A stretch of DNA of 64,000 nt from Paraburkholderia sp. BL9I2N2 (lineage in GTDB: Bacteria; Pseudomonadota; Gammaproteobacteria; Burkholderiales; Burkholderiaceae). A program made the position numbers and the translations under genes. Position 1 is the first letter of the stretch, and each line of letters opens with the position of its first letter. Below the pieces are notes generated by a model. The model searched no databases. It saw only the letters and a program-made list of their open reading frames with translations, and was not told where the DNA came from. The stretch covers positions 1,488,001-1,552,000 of the forward strand of contig NZ_SMGP01000001.1 of assembly GCF_004339745.1 (NCBI RefSeq), written 5' to 3'. This document shows positions 9,041 to 18,101 of this stretch, piece by piece.

Positions 9041-10021
9041 ATGAAGCGCATCGTTTCCCACTATCTGATTGCACTTGCAACGATCGTTGCATCTTCGCTC
9101 ACGGGGCCGGCTTATGCGGATGCCGCGCGTCCCGTCGTCGCGTTGCTGCCGGGCGTCACCGATCCTTTCTACTTCACGATGCACCGTGGCGCCGAGCGGG
9201 CCGCAAACGAAGAACACGTCCAGTTGTTATTCCAGGTGCCGAAGGCATGGAACACCACCGAGCAGGTGCCGATCCTCAAGGCGTTCATTGCCAAACGCCC
9301 CGATGTCCTGCTGGTTTCACCGGTCGACAAGCAGCAACTGATCGGACCGCTGAAGGAAGCGGCCGACGCCGGCATCAAGGTCATCACGGTCGATACGTAT
9401 ATCGGCGACGGCCACTATCAGACCGGCAAGGGCGACGCGGATTTCCCGTTGTCCTACATCGCTTCGGATAACCTGGAAGGCGGGCGCGTGGCGGCGCGCT
9501 CGCTCGCGAAGGCCATCGGCGACAAGGGCACGGTCTATTGCGAAAACAACAAGCCGGGCATCTCGAGTACCGATGCGCGTGCCGAGGGTTTCCTCGACGA
9601 GATGAAGAAGCACCCGAACATCAAGGTGCTGCAGACGCAATATAACGAGGACGATGCGAACCGCGCTGCATCCCACGTCGCCGCGGTGCTCGCGCGCAAC
9701 CCCGACCTTGCCGGCGTGTTCGGTGCCAACACGTTCTCCGGCAGCGGCGCCGCCCAAGGCGTCAAGGCGGCCGGCAAGCAAGGCGTTGTCAAGGTGGTGG
9801 TGTTCGACGCCGTGCCTGGCATCGACCAGCAGCTCAAAAGCGGCCTCGTGGATATCGCGATCGCGCAGCGCCCGGATGAAATCGGCTATTACGGCGTGAA
9901 GTTCGCGGCAGACGTGATTCGCGGCAAGAAGATTCCGCCCTTCAAGAGCACCGGCTTCGTGGTGCTCGACAAGACGAACATCGATCAGCCGGACATGAAG
10001 AAGTACATCTATTCGAACTAG
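9041..10021 (+). CDS. sugar ABC transporter periplasmic binding protein (RbsB/FrcB type)
   Basis: A 326-residue periplasmic binding protein, first gene of a three-gene transporter. The start was set at 9041 because AGGAGGAAG lies 6 bases upstream and the sequence opens with a signal peptide (MKRIVSHYLIALATIVASSL, cleavage near YADA). The frame is also open further upstream but lacks such signals there. The mature protein has the Peripla_BP_4 pattern: VVALLPGVTDPFYFTMHRGA at the start and RPDEIGYYGVKFAADVIRGK at the end. It captures a sugar or polyol; the exact ligand is unknown. Confidence 0.9.
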   Translation: MKRIVSHYLIALATIVASSLTGPAYADAARPVVALLPGVTDPFYFTMHRGAERAANEEHVQLLFQVPKAWNTTEQVPILKAFIAKRPDVLLVSPVDKQQLIGPLKEAADAGIKVITVDTYIGDGHYQTGKGDADFPLSYIASDNLEGGRVAARSLAKAIGDKGTVYCENNKPGISSTDARAEGFLDEMKKHPNIKVLQTQYNEDDANRAASHVAAVLARNPDLAGVFGANTFSGSGAAQGVKAAGKQGVVKVVVFDAVPGIDQQLKSGLVDIAIAQRPDEIGYYGVKFAADVIRGKKIPPFKSTGFVVLDKTNIDQPDMKKYIYSN

Positions 10022-10102
10022 ACAAGCGCTGTCGAACGAGGACCTATCCCGGCGTGCGCCGCAGCGCGCACGCACGTCATTTCCGACTTCCCGGACGACT
10101 CG

Positions 10103-11077
10103 ATGGACAACTCACGGCTCGACAGGCTCGCACTGATCAGCAGGCTCTGGCCCTGGCTTTTCCTGTGTGCGCTACTAGTGTTTTTCGAAGTCTGGGCGCG
10201 GATAGCGGATCATCGCTCATTCATCTTCAACGCCTACAACCTGCAGTCGATCGGACTGGCGGCCAGCGCGCCGCTACTGCTCGCGATCGGCCAGACGTTC
10301 GTGATCATCACGGCGGGCATCGATCTGTCGGTAGGTTTTGTGATGGGGCTGGCTGCCGTGTGTGTCGCGCAATTCACGCTACTGGGCAGCGGCTCGCCGT
10401 GGATCCTGCTGTTCTCCATTCCACTGACCGTCGGGGTATGCGCGATTCCGGGGCTCGTCAACGGCGTACTGATTGCGCGGTTCGGTGTGCCCGCCTTCAT
10501 CGGCACGCTCGGCATGTATGGTGTCGCACGAGGTGTGGGTTTTCTGGCGGCGGGCAGCGGCATGACCGTGGCGGTGGACAATGCCGGCCTCGCGTGGCTC
10601 GGGCGCGGCTGGACCCCGGTGGCGCTGACCGCCGTTTTGCTGGTCATCATGCATGTCGTGCTGTCGAAGACGCGGTTCGGCCAGTACACCTATGCAATCG
10701 GCGGCAATTCACAGTCGGCGATCCGCGCCGGCATCAATGTCAGGCGTCATCTGCTGGTGATCTATCTGATCGCCGCTGCGTTTGCCGCTGTCGGCGGCAC
10801 CGTCTATACGGCGCGCTTTGCCGCGGGCGCTGCCAACGCCGGGGAGCCAATGCTGCTCGACTCGATTGCGGCAGTCGTGATCGGCGGGGCGAGTCTGTTC
10901 GGCGGGACCGGCAATGTCATCGGCACGCTGATTGGCGCACTGATCATCGCGGTGATCGAGTTCGGACTGGTATTCATCGACGTCAACGCGTTCTGGCAAT
11001 TCATCGTGGTCGGCATCGTCATCATCATGTCGGTGCTGATCGATCAGTACAAGGAACGTCTCGGAGGCGCCCAATGA
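10103..11077 (+). CDS. sugar ABC transporter permease (RbsC/FrcC type)
   Basis: A 324-residue inner-membrane permease of the BPD_transp_2 family with about nine or ten hydrophobic helices. The conserved GIDLSVGFVMGLAAV and IGGASLFGGTGNVIGTLIGA segments of ribose/fructose permeases are present. It lies 81 bases after the binding protein and overlaps the ATPase start by 4 bases (ATGA). It forms the membrane channel of the transporter. Confidence 0.92.
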   Translation: MDNSRLDRLALISRLWPWLFLCALLVFFEVWARIADHRSFIFNAYNLQSIGLAASAPLLLAIGQTFVIITAGIDLSVGFVMGLAAVCVAQFTLLGSGSPWILLFSIPLTVGVCAIPGLVNGVLIARFGVPAFIGTLGMYGVARGVGFLAAGSGMTVAVDNAGLAWLGRGWTPVALTAVLLVIMHVVLSKTRFGQYTYAIGGNSQSAIRAGINVRRHLLVIYLIAAAFAAVGGTVYTARFAAGAANAGEPMLLDSIAAVVIGGASLFGGTGNVIGTLIGALIIAVIEFGLVFIDVNAFWQFIVVGIVIIMSVLIDQYKERLGGAQ

Positions 11078-11853
11078 GCACCCCGATCCTCGAGGCGCGC
11101 GATATTTCGATCCGCTTCGGCGGCGTGGAGGCGCTGCGGCGCGTCTCGCTGCAACTGATGGCGGGCGAAGTGCTGGCGCTCGCCGGCGACAACGGCGCGG
11201 GCAAGTCGACGCTCATCAAGATCCTCTCCGGTGTCTACCATGCCGACGCGGGCCACTTGCGGTTCAACGGCTCACCCTTGCAGCTGCGCGACCCGCAGGA
11301 CGCTCGCGCGCAGGGGATCGAGACGATCTATCAGGATCTCGCGCTCGCCGACAACCTCGATGTCGGCAGCAATATTTTCCTCGGACGCGAGCCGACGCGC
11401 CGGCAATTCGGGCTTCAGGTCATCGACCGGCCGCGCATGGCGCAGGTCGCACGCGAAGTGCTCGAGCGCCTCGATATCGTGATTCCCGAGCGCAAGCTCG
11501 GCGGCCCGGTGAAGATGCTCTCCGGCGGCCAGCGGCAGGCGATTGCGATCGGCCGCGCCATTTACTGGAATGCGCGTGTTCTGATCATGGACGAGCCGAC
11601 TGCCGCGCTCGGCGTACCCGAACAACGCAAGGTCATGGAATTGATCGCCGCGCTGAAAGCCCAAGGCGTGTCCGTGATTCTGATCTCGCATAATCTTCAC
11701 GACATTTTTGCCATTGCCGATCGCATCGTCGTGCTGCGGCGCGGTGAGGTCGCCGGCGAACGGCTCGTGGCCGGGACTAACGGCGACGAGATCGTGCATC
11801 TGATCGTCGGCGATACGTACGCGAGCACGAATACGCGGGGATCGGGCCACTGA
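11074..11853 (+). CDS. sugar ABC transporter ATP-binding protein (single-domain, FrcA type)
   Basis: A 259-residue ATPase. The start at 11074 overlaps the permease stop, and protein homology begins there (MSTPILEARDISIRFGG). Walker A is GDNGAGKST (about residues 33-41), the signature is LSGGQRQAIAIGRA, Walker B is VLIMDEPTAAL and the H-loop is LISHN. Ribose-type ATPases usually carry two fused domains; this has one, as in the fructose-type FrcA, so it must work as a homodimer. It completes the 9.0-11.9 kb uptake system, which has no local regulator or catabolic enzyme. Confidence 0.92.
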   Translation: MSTPILEARDISIRFGGVEALRRVSLQLMAGEVLALAGDNGAGKSTLIKILSGVYHADAGHLRFNGSPLQLRDPQDARAQGIETIYQDLALADNLDVGSNIFLGREPTRRQFGLQVIDRPRMAQVAREVLERLDIVIPERKLGGPVKMLSGGQRQAIAIGRAIYWNARVLIMDEPTAALGVPEQRKVMELIAALKAQGVSVILISHNLHDIFAIADRIVVLRRGEVAGERLVAGTNGDEIVHLIVGDTYASTNTRGSGH

Positions 11854-12323
11854 GCGATGCGCCGGCGGACAAATCGGCGCGGATCGGGCGACACATTCCC
11901 GAATCCCAAGAGACGACAGTTCGTTATTGAGTCGCTCGCTTTGGCAGCGGGAGGTTATTTGATAATGGAAAAATCATTGCACTGGATAATTTATTTGTAG
12001 CGGAATATTTGAGTTGTCGGAATTCAATGGAATATAAAAGTTTCTCGTTTGCCAAAACGGAATCGCGACTGTTCCAAGTTTAGGCTCCGGGCGTGCCAGT
12101 CGCGGAGCAGCCGTCATCGACCGACGATTTGATACGCAGTCTACGGCGTATAGCACTTCATCTATTTCATCAGACAATACGATCGTCCTTTTTTATTTCG
12201 CCAGAAACAATAAACTTTTTGCGAGGTTTGTCGTTAAAGCATTGCGCGACCTAAGAAACGCCGGCCCGTTACTTTCGGTGCACTGAGAGATTCGCGTTCG
12301 CCTGTGCAGTGTGAAAATGAACC
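11854..12323. other. 470-base intergenic region, AT-rich in the middle
   Basis: No convincing gene is seen. The stretch about 11950-12060 is clearly richer in A and T than its surroundings and probably holds the promoter of the diguanylate cyclase gene. A short open frame on the minus strand here has no ribosome binding site and unlikely composition. Confidence 0.5.
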
Positions 12324-13805
12324 ATGGATCGAACAATTTACGCCACGAACAGCATCAGATCCTCCCGCCACGCGCTCGTTCTGGTGCCCGCGCTGACCGT
12401 TCTGGTCCTCGGCATCTTGTGGGTAACCATACTGTTGCGCTTGCAGGTCGAGAAAGCATCCGTGATGCGCGACACACGCGTGGCTGCCCGCACGCTGGCC
12501 GATGCTTTAGAAACCCATACGTTGAAGACCGTCCACGATGTCGACGAGATCGCGTTGCTGGTCAAATACGGATACGAGCGTACGCCGCAAACCTTCGATC
12601 TGGCAGCGTATCGTGCCTACGGGCTGATTACCGCGGACACGGCATTACAGGTCACCATTGCGGGTGCCGACGGCCGCGTGATTGCATCGACTTTGCCATT
12701 TTCGGGGACGGTCGATCTCAAGGACCGGGAACATTTCCGGGTCCACCTTTCCCCTGCCAACATCGGGCTCTTCATCAGCCAGCCTGTGATCGGACGTATT
12801 TCCAGGCAGTGGTCCGTTCAGGCAACCCGCCGTATCGATCGCCCGGATGGAGGTTTCGGCGGCGTAGTGATCGTCTCGGAAGATCCGGCTTATCTGACCG
12901 ATGGCTTCTACAACAATGCCGCGCTGGGCGAGCGAGGCATGATTGCCGTTTTGTCGGGCCGTGGGTTCATGTTGTCGCGTCGTGCGGGTAATTCACCGAG
13001 CCGGTCTGGCGAGGCGCTGCCGAGTAGCTATGTTCCACTCGGCAAGACGGTGCTGGCCGACTTCTCCGATCCGATCGATCATGTCGAACGTGTGGTTGCA
13101 AGCCGCCATCTCGAGAAATATGGTTTGACCGTCGTCGCCGGCCTTTCCGTCGACGAGGCGCTGGACGATTACTACAGGATGCGTCGCGTGTATGTGACGA
13201 TGGCCTCGACCATCACGGTGATGCTCACGGCATTATCGGCCTGGATTACTGCTCTGATCGTCAAACTCCTCAACGGTAAAGAAGAATTGCGGCGTCTTTC
13301 TCAAACGGACCGGCTGACGGATTTACCGAACCGCGGCAAAATTGTGGACCTGCTCGACGAGGCGATCGCGGCACCGGGCGCGGTCGGAAAAGTCGCTGTC
13401 ATTTTTGTCGATCTGGATAACTTCAAAGACCTCAACGATACGTACGGCCACCAGTGCGGCGACGAAGTGCTGGCTATGGTGGCGACGCGCCTCCAGGCTA
13501 CCGTACAGGAGCGTGGCGTAGTAGGGCGCCTCGGCGGAGATGAGTTCCTTCTTGTACTCACGACTGACGCTATAACCGACGTAATCGAACGGATGGTCAC
13601 CGAATTGACCGCTGCTCTGCAGGCTCCCCTGAATTCACGTTGGGGTGTTGAGACGGTCGGTGCGAGCTTCGGTATTGCTATTCTGAATGCGGGTGAGGAC
13701 TCGTGTGAACTCATCAGGAAGGCGGACTTCGCGATGTATCAAGCCAAGAATCGCGATCCCGCTTATCGAATAGATTCAAGCACAGACCGCATTTTTGCCG
13801 GGTGA
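12324..13805 (+). CDS. membrane-bound sensor diguanylate cyclase (GGDEF)
   Basis: A 493-residue protein that makes cyclic di-GMP from GTP. Layout: transmembrane helix about residues 16-38, a periplasmic sensor of Cache type (about 40-285), a second helix about 288-312, then a cytoplasmic GGDEF domain. The catalytic GGDEF is intact (RLGGDEFLLVL, about residue 404), as is the DLDNFKDLNDTYGH segment. The inhibitory RxxD site expected just upstream reads QERG, so product inhibition through the I-site is probably absent. No EAL domain. It stands alone; the ribosome binding site is weak. Confidence 0.92.
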   Translation: MDRTIYATNSIRSSRHALVLVPALTVLVLGILWVTILLRLQVEKASVMRDTRVAARTLADALETHTLKTVHDVDEIALLVKYGYERTPQTFDLAAYRAYGLITADTALQVTIAGADGRVIASTLPFSGTVDLKDREHFRVHLSPANIGLFISQPVIGRISRQWSVQATRRIDRPDGGFGGVVIVSEDPAYLTDGFYNNAALGERGMIAVLSGRGFMLSRRAGNSPSRSGEALPSSYVPLGKTVLADFSDPIDHVERVVASRHLEKYGLTVVAGLSVDEALDDYYRMRRVYVTMASTITVMLTALSAWITALIVKLLNGKEELRRLSQTDRLTDLPNRGKIVDLLDEAIAAPGAVGKVAVIFVDLDNFKDLNDTYGHQCGDEVLAMVATRLQATVQERGVVGRLGGDEFLLVLTTDAITDVIERMVTELTAALQAPLNSRWGVETVGASFGIAILNAGEDSCELIRKADFAMYQAKNRDPAYRIDSSTDRIFAG

Positions 13806-14012
13806 GTTTTCCATTGCGCGGGCAAGAGGGACCGACTCGAAGACCACGCGAGGCCGCCGTGAGTTTTTTCGAGGGAAGACTTAATCAAGTCGTGCATGCT
13901 GGGTATCTTTCTGAATCGGCCCTTCGAAGCGGGCGATCCATCGCCAGCGCAACCTTATTCGATTGCTCGTTAGGATCACGAAGCTGAGATGGATCGCCGT
14001 TCATGGCAATGC

Positions 14013-14306
14013 TTACTTGCCTTGAATCAGCATGCCAAGCGGAGCGAGCGGGCCGACGGGCAACAGATCGAACTTCATCAGCTCAGCAGCGGTGAGCGGC
14101 AACGCATCCACTGCCGCCTTGGCGTGTTCGACCGACTGGACTTCCATGAGAAAGATCACGCCCGCCGCGTTCTCACGGAACCAGAACTGTTCGATCTTGC
14201 CATCGAGGTAGAGCTTGAGGGTGTCGGGAACTTCCTTCGGCATGATCTGCTGGCGCTGGTCTGGCGTGAGCGGCTGAACGAGCGATCCGATAGCGAAAAC
14301 TTTCAT
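14013..14306 (-). CDS. small muconolactone-isomerase-like protein
   Basis: A 97-residue protein resembling the muconolactone delta-isomerase/YciI-like ferredoxin-fold superfamily: MKVFAIGSLVQPLTPDQRQQ at the start and an FWFRENAAGVIFLMEVQSVE strand-turn-strand in the centre. Such proteins are small oligomeric enzymes or enzyme relatives. It is transcribed divergently from the GlxA-type regulator 110 bases away and may be its target. No catechol pathway genes lie nearby, so a true muconolactone isomerase role is unlikely. Confidence 0.7.
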   Translation of the reverse strand: MKVFAIGSLVQPLTPDQRQQIMPKEVPDTLKLYLDGKIEQFWFRENAAGVIFLMEVQSVEHAKAAVDALPLTAAELMKFDLLPVGPLAPLGMLIQGK

Positions 14307-14416
14307 GAGCGAACTCCTGAGTCAATCTTCATTGGGATGTACAACGGGGATCACTGTAGCGGTCGGGCAGAAAAACCGGTATCGTCGTAAATGCCAACTT
14401 TAGGGTCGTTTACGCC

Positions 14417-15382
14417 ATGCGCATTTCCATCCTTGCCCTTGAGGGATTGTTCGACACCGGGCTCACCGTCCTGCTCGACGCGTTCACGCTCGCCAATAAA
14501 TTTTCAGCCCTGCAAATGGGCGGAACACCTTATTTCGATGTGTCGATCGTCGGCGTGCGAAAGAGGGTTCGGTCCGGACAAGGGTTGGTCATACCCGTGC
14601 ACGCAGTCACCGCGGACTTGAAGCCGGACTGGGTCATCGTTCCTGCACTGAATACCGGAACGCCGGAGCAGCTGATCCCAGCTCTCGATCGACCGGACGC
14701 GAGGAAAGCCAAGGCGCAACTGCTGGAATGGCATGCTGAAGGCGCGCGTATCGCCGCGTCCTGCATCGGGACGTTCCTTCTGGCAGAAACCGGACTGCTC
14801 GATCACCGGGAAGCGACGACGACGTGGTGGCTCGGTCCGCTATTTCGGCAACGCTATCCAAATGTTTTGCTCGACGAGTCTCGCATGCTGGTGCCGACAG
14901 ACGTGGGCGTGACGGCCGGCGCGGCGATGGGGCATCTCGATCTCGCCCTGTGGTTGATACGCAAGGCTAGCCCCGAACTGGCGACCGTCGTCTCCCGTTA
15001 CCTGCTTGCCGATATTCGCTCCTCGCAGGCGCCTTACATCATTCCCAACCATCTGGCGCAGGCGGATCCGCTTATTCTTCGCTTCGAACGGTGGGCGCGA
15101 GACCATCTCAAGGCCGGGTTCTCGCTGCAGGAAGCCGCCAACGCGCTGGCGACGAGCGCGCGGTCATTGCAACGCCGGTGTCAGGAGGTGCTCGGCAAAT
15201 CGCCGCTGGCCTACTTCCAGGATCTGCGTGTCGAACGTGCGCAGTCTCTCCTGCACGGCAGCGGTCTCGGCCTCGACGCGATCGCTGCCGAGGTAGGTTA
15301 CGTCGACGGAGCGACGTTACGAACACTTTTGCGTCAGCGCCTGGGACGGGGAGTGCGCGATCTTCGCGCCGACCTGCGCTGA
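14417..15382 (+). CDS. GlxA-family transcriptional regulator (DJ-1/PfpI plus AraC HTH)
   Basis: A 321-residue regulator. Residues about 1-190 form a DJ-1/PfpI-like domain with the nucleophile-elbow-like AASCIGTFLLAETG. Residues about 215-315 are an AraC/XylS double helix-turn-helix (SLQEAANALATSARSLQRRC and LDAIAAEVGYVDGATLRTLL). This class controls amine, quaternary-ammonium or amino-acid catabolism and formaldehyde-type responses in proteobacteria. It is divergent from the small isomerase-like gene, its most likely local target. Confidence 0.9.
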   Translation: MRISILALEGLFDTGLTVLLDAFTLANKFSALQMGGTPYFDVSIVGVRKRVRSGQGLVIPVHAVTADLKPDWVIVPALNTGTPEQLIPALDRPDARKAKAQLLEWHAEGARIAASCIGTFLLAETGLLDHREATTTWWLGPLFRQRYPNVLLDESRMLVPTDVGVTAGAAMGHLDLALWLIRKASPELATVVSRYLLADIRSSQAPYIIPNHLAQADPLILRFERWARDHLKAGFSLQEAANALATSARSLQRRCQEVLGKSPLAYFQDLRVERAQSLLHGSGLGLDAIAAEVGYVDGATLRTLLRQRLGRGVRDLRADLR

Positions 15383-15507
15383 CGGCGCTCATTGCGGTAT
15401 TCGAGGTGGAAATCGCTGTGGTTCGGGCGGCCACGCACCGTCGTGGGTCAGAGTCCGCTTGCGGCGCAGTAACGTTCCGCGCGCCGCTGCTGTTGTGCGC
15501 TTCTGTG

Positions 15508-16227
15508 TTACCCCAACGAGTTCGCCAGAGCGCGTAGAGTGTGACTCGGATCATCTTCGATGGGCGAACCGTGCGACACGAGAATGCGTTTCAGCGACGG
15601 GAGTTCCGCCCACTCCAGAAGCTGAGCGCGCAGCGCCTCTTTATCCGCGACGAGGATCAGCTTCACCGGCTTCGGAATATGCGGTTCGTCTCCCGCGAAC
15701 CCCATCATGCGCAGGAACCAGCCGCCGAACCCGGATTCATGGCGAATGTTGCCGACCAGATCGTTCAATACCAGCGTCGTACCGTTCTGCGTGCGGATGA
15801 CGAGCGCCGCCTCATGTCCACGTGTTCCAGGGACCGTGACGAACTGCACGTTCGGATCGCCGAAGCCGGGGTCCGTCGTGTCGACGTGCACCGCTTCTTC
15901 CACCTTCGCCCGCGACCCTTCGGGCGCAACGACCTGCATTAACGGGTAGCGCTCTTTCCAGATTTTTGCGTCCAGCCGATGATGGTCGTTGGGCACCACC
16001 AGAAAGGCGGGGCGCCCATAGTCTTCGAGCGCTTGCATCTCGAGTTCATCGAGCGCAATTGCACTGAATATGACCAGTCGCGAATCGTTCAAACGTGCCA
16101 CCGTCATACGTCGCGGGAGGTCGGTGAGCGGCATATGGAGTTCGCCGGTCACGGTGAGTACGTTTTCGTCGAATTCCGTGAGCTTGCCGTGCGGCAAGAC
16201 TTTCCACTGCTGAAAAGGCTTGGTCAT
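15508..16227 (-). CDS. DUF4336 domain-containing protein (metallo-beta-lactamase-fold relative)
   Basis: A 239-residue cytoplasmic protein. The start at 16227 is supported by an AGGAGACC ribosome binding site; the frame runs further upstream but without one. The sequence (MTVARLNDSRLVIFSAIALD, FLVVPNDHHRLDAKIWKERY, VLVSHG near the end) resembles DUF4336 proteins, which have a metallo-hydrolase-like fold without the full HxHxDH motif. It converges with the GlxA-type regulator. Function unknown. Confidence 0.75.
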   Translation of the reverse strand: MTKPFQQWKVLPHGKLTEFDENVLTVTGELHMPLTDLPRRMTVARLNDSRLVIFSAIALDELEMQALEDYGRPAFLVVPNDHHRLDAKIWKERYPLMQVVAPEGSRAKVEEAVHVDTTDPGFGDPNVQFVTVPGTRGHEAALVIRTQNGTTLVLNDLVGNIRHESGFGGWFLRMMGFAGDEPHIPKPVKLILVADKEALRAQLLEWAELPSLKRILVSHGSPIEDDPSHTLRALANSLG

Positions 16228-16521
16228 GGTTGGTCTCCTTTGCTGGAGGCAGTCACCGTAGATATGCAGTGTGCGCGCAAATAGAGGACCGTCAAGCGGA
16301 TGATGTGAATGACGCGTGTGCTCTCCGCGTCCATCGCACACAGGCTCTGAGCCCATGTGAAGCGGTCCCCAACCCGGTCAGAACGGCAACAGTTTTCGAA
16401 CCTGATATTGCGGCAGGAACTATTCGGAAATTCCCTTCGCCTCTATGCTGCAACTGCGATGTACACTTTCCAGCAGGGGCATTCCACTGTTCAGGGCCGG
16501 GCAGAACACGCAGGATCATCA

Positions 16522-16794
16522 ATGAAAAGAATCTACGGGTACAAAGGCTTTGAGGTCACCGTGGAGCTGGAGCCGGTGTGGGAGACCGCGGGCAGCGTCA
16601 CGCTGCTGCCCCCGCGCGGCTTCGTCGCCGTCGTGCAGGTCAGAACGATGGGCGCGGTGGGCGCAACGCGCCCCGTGGTTGCTCCGATCCGCCTCGGGGC
16701 AACCATCCAGCAACCCTTCCCGACACAGGCCGAGGCGCTCATGGCAGGATATAGTGCCGGGCAGCGCGTAGTGGACGACACGTTCGCACGCTGA
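16522..16794 (+). CDS. small conserved-type hypothetical protein
   Basis: A 90-residue protein starting MKRIYGYKGFEVTVELEPVW, rich in beta-strand-forming stretches (GFVAVVQVRTMGAVG) and ending with an alpha-helical tail. Proteins of this look are common in Burkholderia genomes as small stress-associated hypotheticals, but no function is known. No signal peptide. The start was chosen at MKRIYG, where the protein-like composition begins; the ribosome binding site is weak. Confidence 0.65.
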   Translation: MKRIYGYKGFEVTVELEPVWETAGSVTLLPPRGFVAVVQVRTMGAVGATRPVVAPIRLGATIQQPFPTQAEALMAGYSAGQRVVDDTFAR

Positions 16795-17177
16795 CGACGG
16801 TTCGTTACTGAACAGTTCTGATTGGCGGATTGTTCCTGTGGCGGCCCTTTATATCGCCTGTATCGCCTGTATCGTCTGTACCCTCGAAGTCAAAGCCGCC
16901 GGACGACTCGTGCAGATGCTGGCGAGATTCGCGAACGAAAAAAAGCCGCAGACATCGCTGCGGCCTGAAAACACACGCCGCGCATGGAGCGCTGACGTTG
17001 ATTCCATCCTACACATCCGCGTTTCTGAAGCAATCAGGTGTCTCGTCTGAGTATTTGCGAGCCGCCGTATTGCCGCGTCTGCCGTGTAGCGAGCCTGGGT
17101 CATCGCTGGCGACGGCGTTGCGCAATGGCCACAGGGCCAGTCAGTCGTCCGGCATCAGAACCACGGTATGCGGAGTT
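16795..17177. other. intergenic region with tandem 9-mer and terminator
   Basis: It holds three near-identical 9-base units (TATCGCCTG, TATCGCCTG, TATCGTCTG at 16852-16878) and a minus-strand terminator. A 70-codon frame through it is not supported as a gene. Confidence 0.5.
16938..16964 (-). terminator. rho-independent terminator (minus strand)
   Basis: Read on the minus strand, GCCGCAG and CTGCGGC form a 7-bp stem with a 6-base loop followed by a run of T. It lies about 210 bases downstream of the small minus-strand gene at 17178-17465 and probably ends its transcript. Confidence 0.65.
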
Positions 17178-17465
17178 TCATCTGGCCTGGGCCTTCGCCG
17201 ACATATCGTTCTGCCGGCTCAATGAAGGAGCCTTCGTCACGGTGAGGTTATCGTCGCGGGCGTCGATCCAATCGATCGCCCATTGCCGCGCGACCTCGAT
17301 TGCCTCGTCTTCGGTTTCGAACCAGGCGAGATTGCGCTCGATGTGCATTTCCGTGTCCACATCGTCGTCAGGCGACGCCCGGATGATCCGCGCATGCGCG
17401 AAGAACTGACCAAGCGAAAAATCCGGGGTTGCGTCAATGACCCAGCCGCCGTACTCGTACTTCAT
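17178..17465 (-). CDS. small acidic hypothetical protein
   Basis: A 95-residue protein (MKYEYGGWVIDATPDFSLGQ). The ATG at 17465 was chosen because GGAGG sits just upstream; a TTG four codons earlier overlaps that site. The middle (DDDVDTEMHIERNLAWFETEDEAIEVARQWAIDWIDAR) is acidic and ends in an amphipathic helix. No signal peptide or membrane segment. The reading is convincing as a gene, but I do not recognise a function. Confidence 0.7.
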   Translation of the reverse strand: MKYEYGGWVIDATPDFSLGQFFAHARIIRASPDDDVDTEMHIERNLAWFETEDEAIEVARQWAIDWIDARDDNLTVTKAPSLSRQNDMSAKAQAR

Positions 17466-17909
17466 GATTGCCTCCAATACCTGCTAAGCGCGATTCGAAC
17501 AGACAAAGCATGGATTCGTCAGGCTGTATTCGCTAAACCTCCGCGGGTGAATTGCCGACTTCGGGGTCGGTTGGCCGGGCAGCACGCAGCCCGTCGACTC
17601 CGCGACGCCATATCGTTATAGATCATTCGTGGTCGAACTGGCCGCGCGGAGCAGGGGCCAGCGATATGCACAAGGGTATCCGTGAGACTTGTCAGCGATG
17701 CTTCTGGTTCTGGAAAAGACGCCAGGTTTGCAAAAAAATTTAGTCCGAGCGATCTCCGACCTGGCCGTTCGTTTCGCCGACTGCAACGCACGTCCACGTG
17801 CGGATCCTGAATTGGCCGCCGCGTTGTAATTGCCGCCGAGCTCTGCGTGCTTGTCCAGGTCGGCTCAATGGAACGCGGCGGGTGGCATTACGCCAAACGC
17901 ACAAAGCGC
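17466..17909. other. intergenic region without recognisable gene
   Basis: 444 bases between two small minus-strand genes. Open frames here have implausible composition and no ribosome binding site. I see no clear element in it. Confidence 0.5.
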
Positions 17910-18101
17910 TCAATTGTCATCCGACCTGGGCGGCAGATGCTCGTGCGGCACCGGCTCCGCTTCCGCGGCATCCGGAAGATCGACCTTGGTGCGTGACGCA
18001 GGTTTAGGAGCCGGCGACCGTGTGCCCGGCGTAACCCCGCGGACGGGATGGTCCGGAATTCCTGGCCGGCGAATGGGGCGTGTGGTCGGGGTTGAGGGCA
18101 T
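17910..18101 (-). CDS. small proline-rich hypothetical protein
   Basis: A 63-residue, Pro- and Arg-rich protein starting MPSTPTTRPIRRPGIPDHPV and ending with an acidic segment. The start at 18101 is supported by a strong ribosome binding site (CAGGAGGAAA) 2 bases further upstream than the ATC spacer. The composition predicts disorder. It is a plausible real small gene because of the excellent ribosome binding site. Function unknown. Confidence 0.55.
   Translation of the reverse strand: MPSTPTTRPIRRPGIPDHPVRGVTPGTRSPAPKPASRTKVDLPDAAEAEPVPHEHLPPRSDDN

Noticed and set aside
11974..12177. Minus-strand 67-codon frame in the AT-rich gap
   Set aside because: No ribosome binding site and no similarity recognised; it lies in a likely promoter region.
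16838..17050. Possible 70-residue protein with IACIACIVC repeat
   Set aside because: It comes from a 9-base tandem repeat and crosses a minus-strand terminator; no ribosome binding site.
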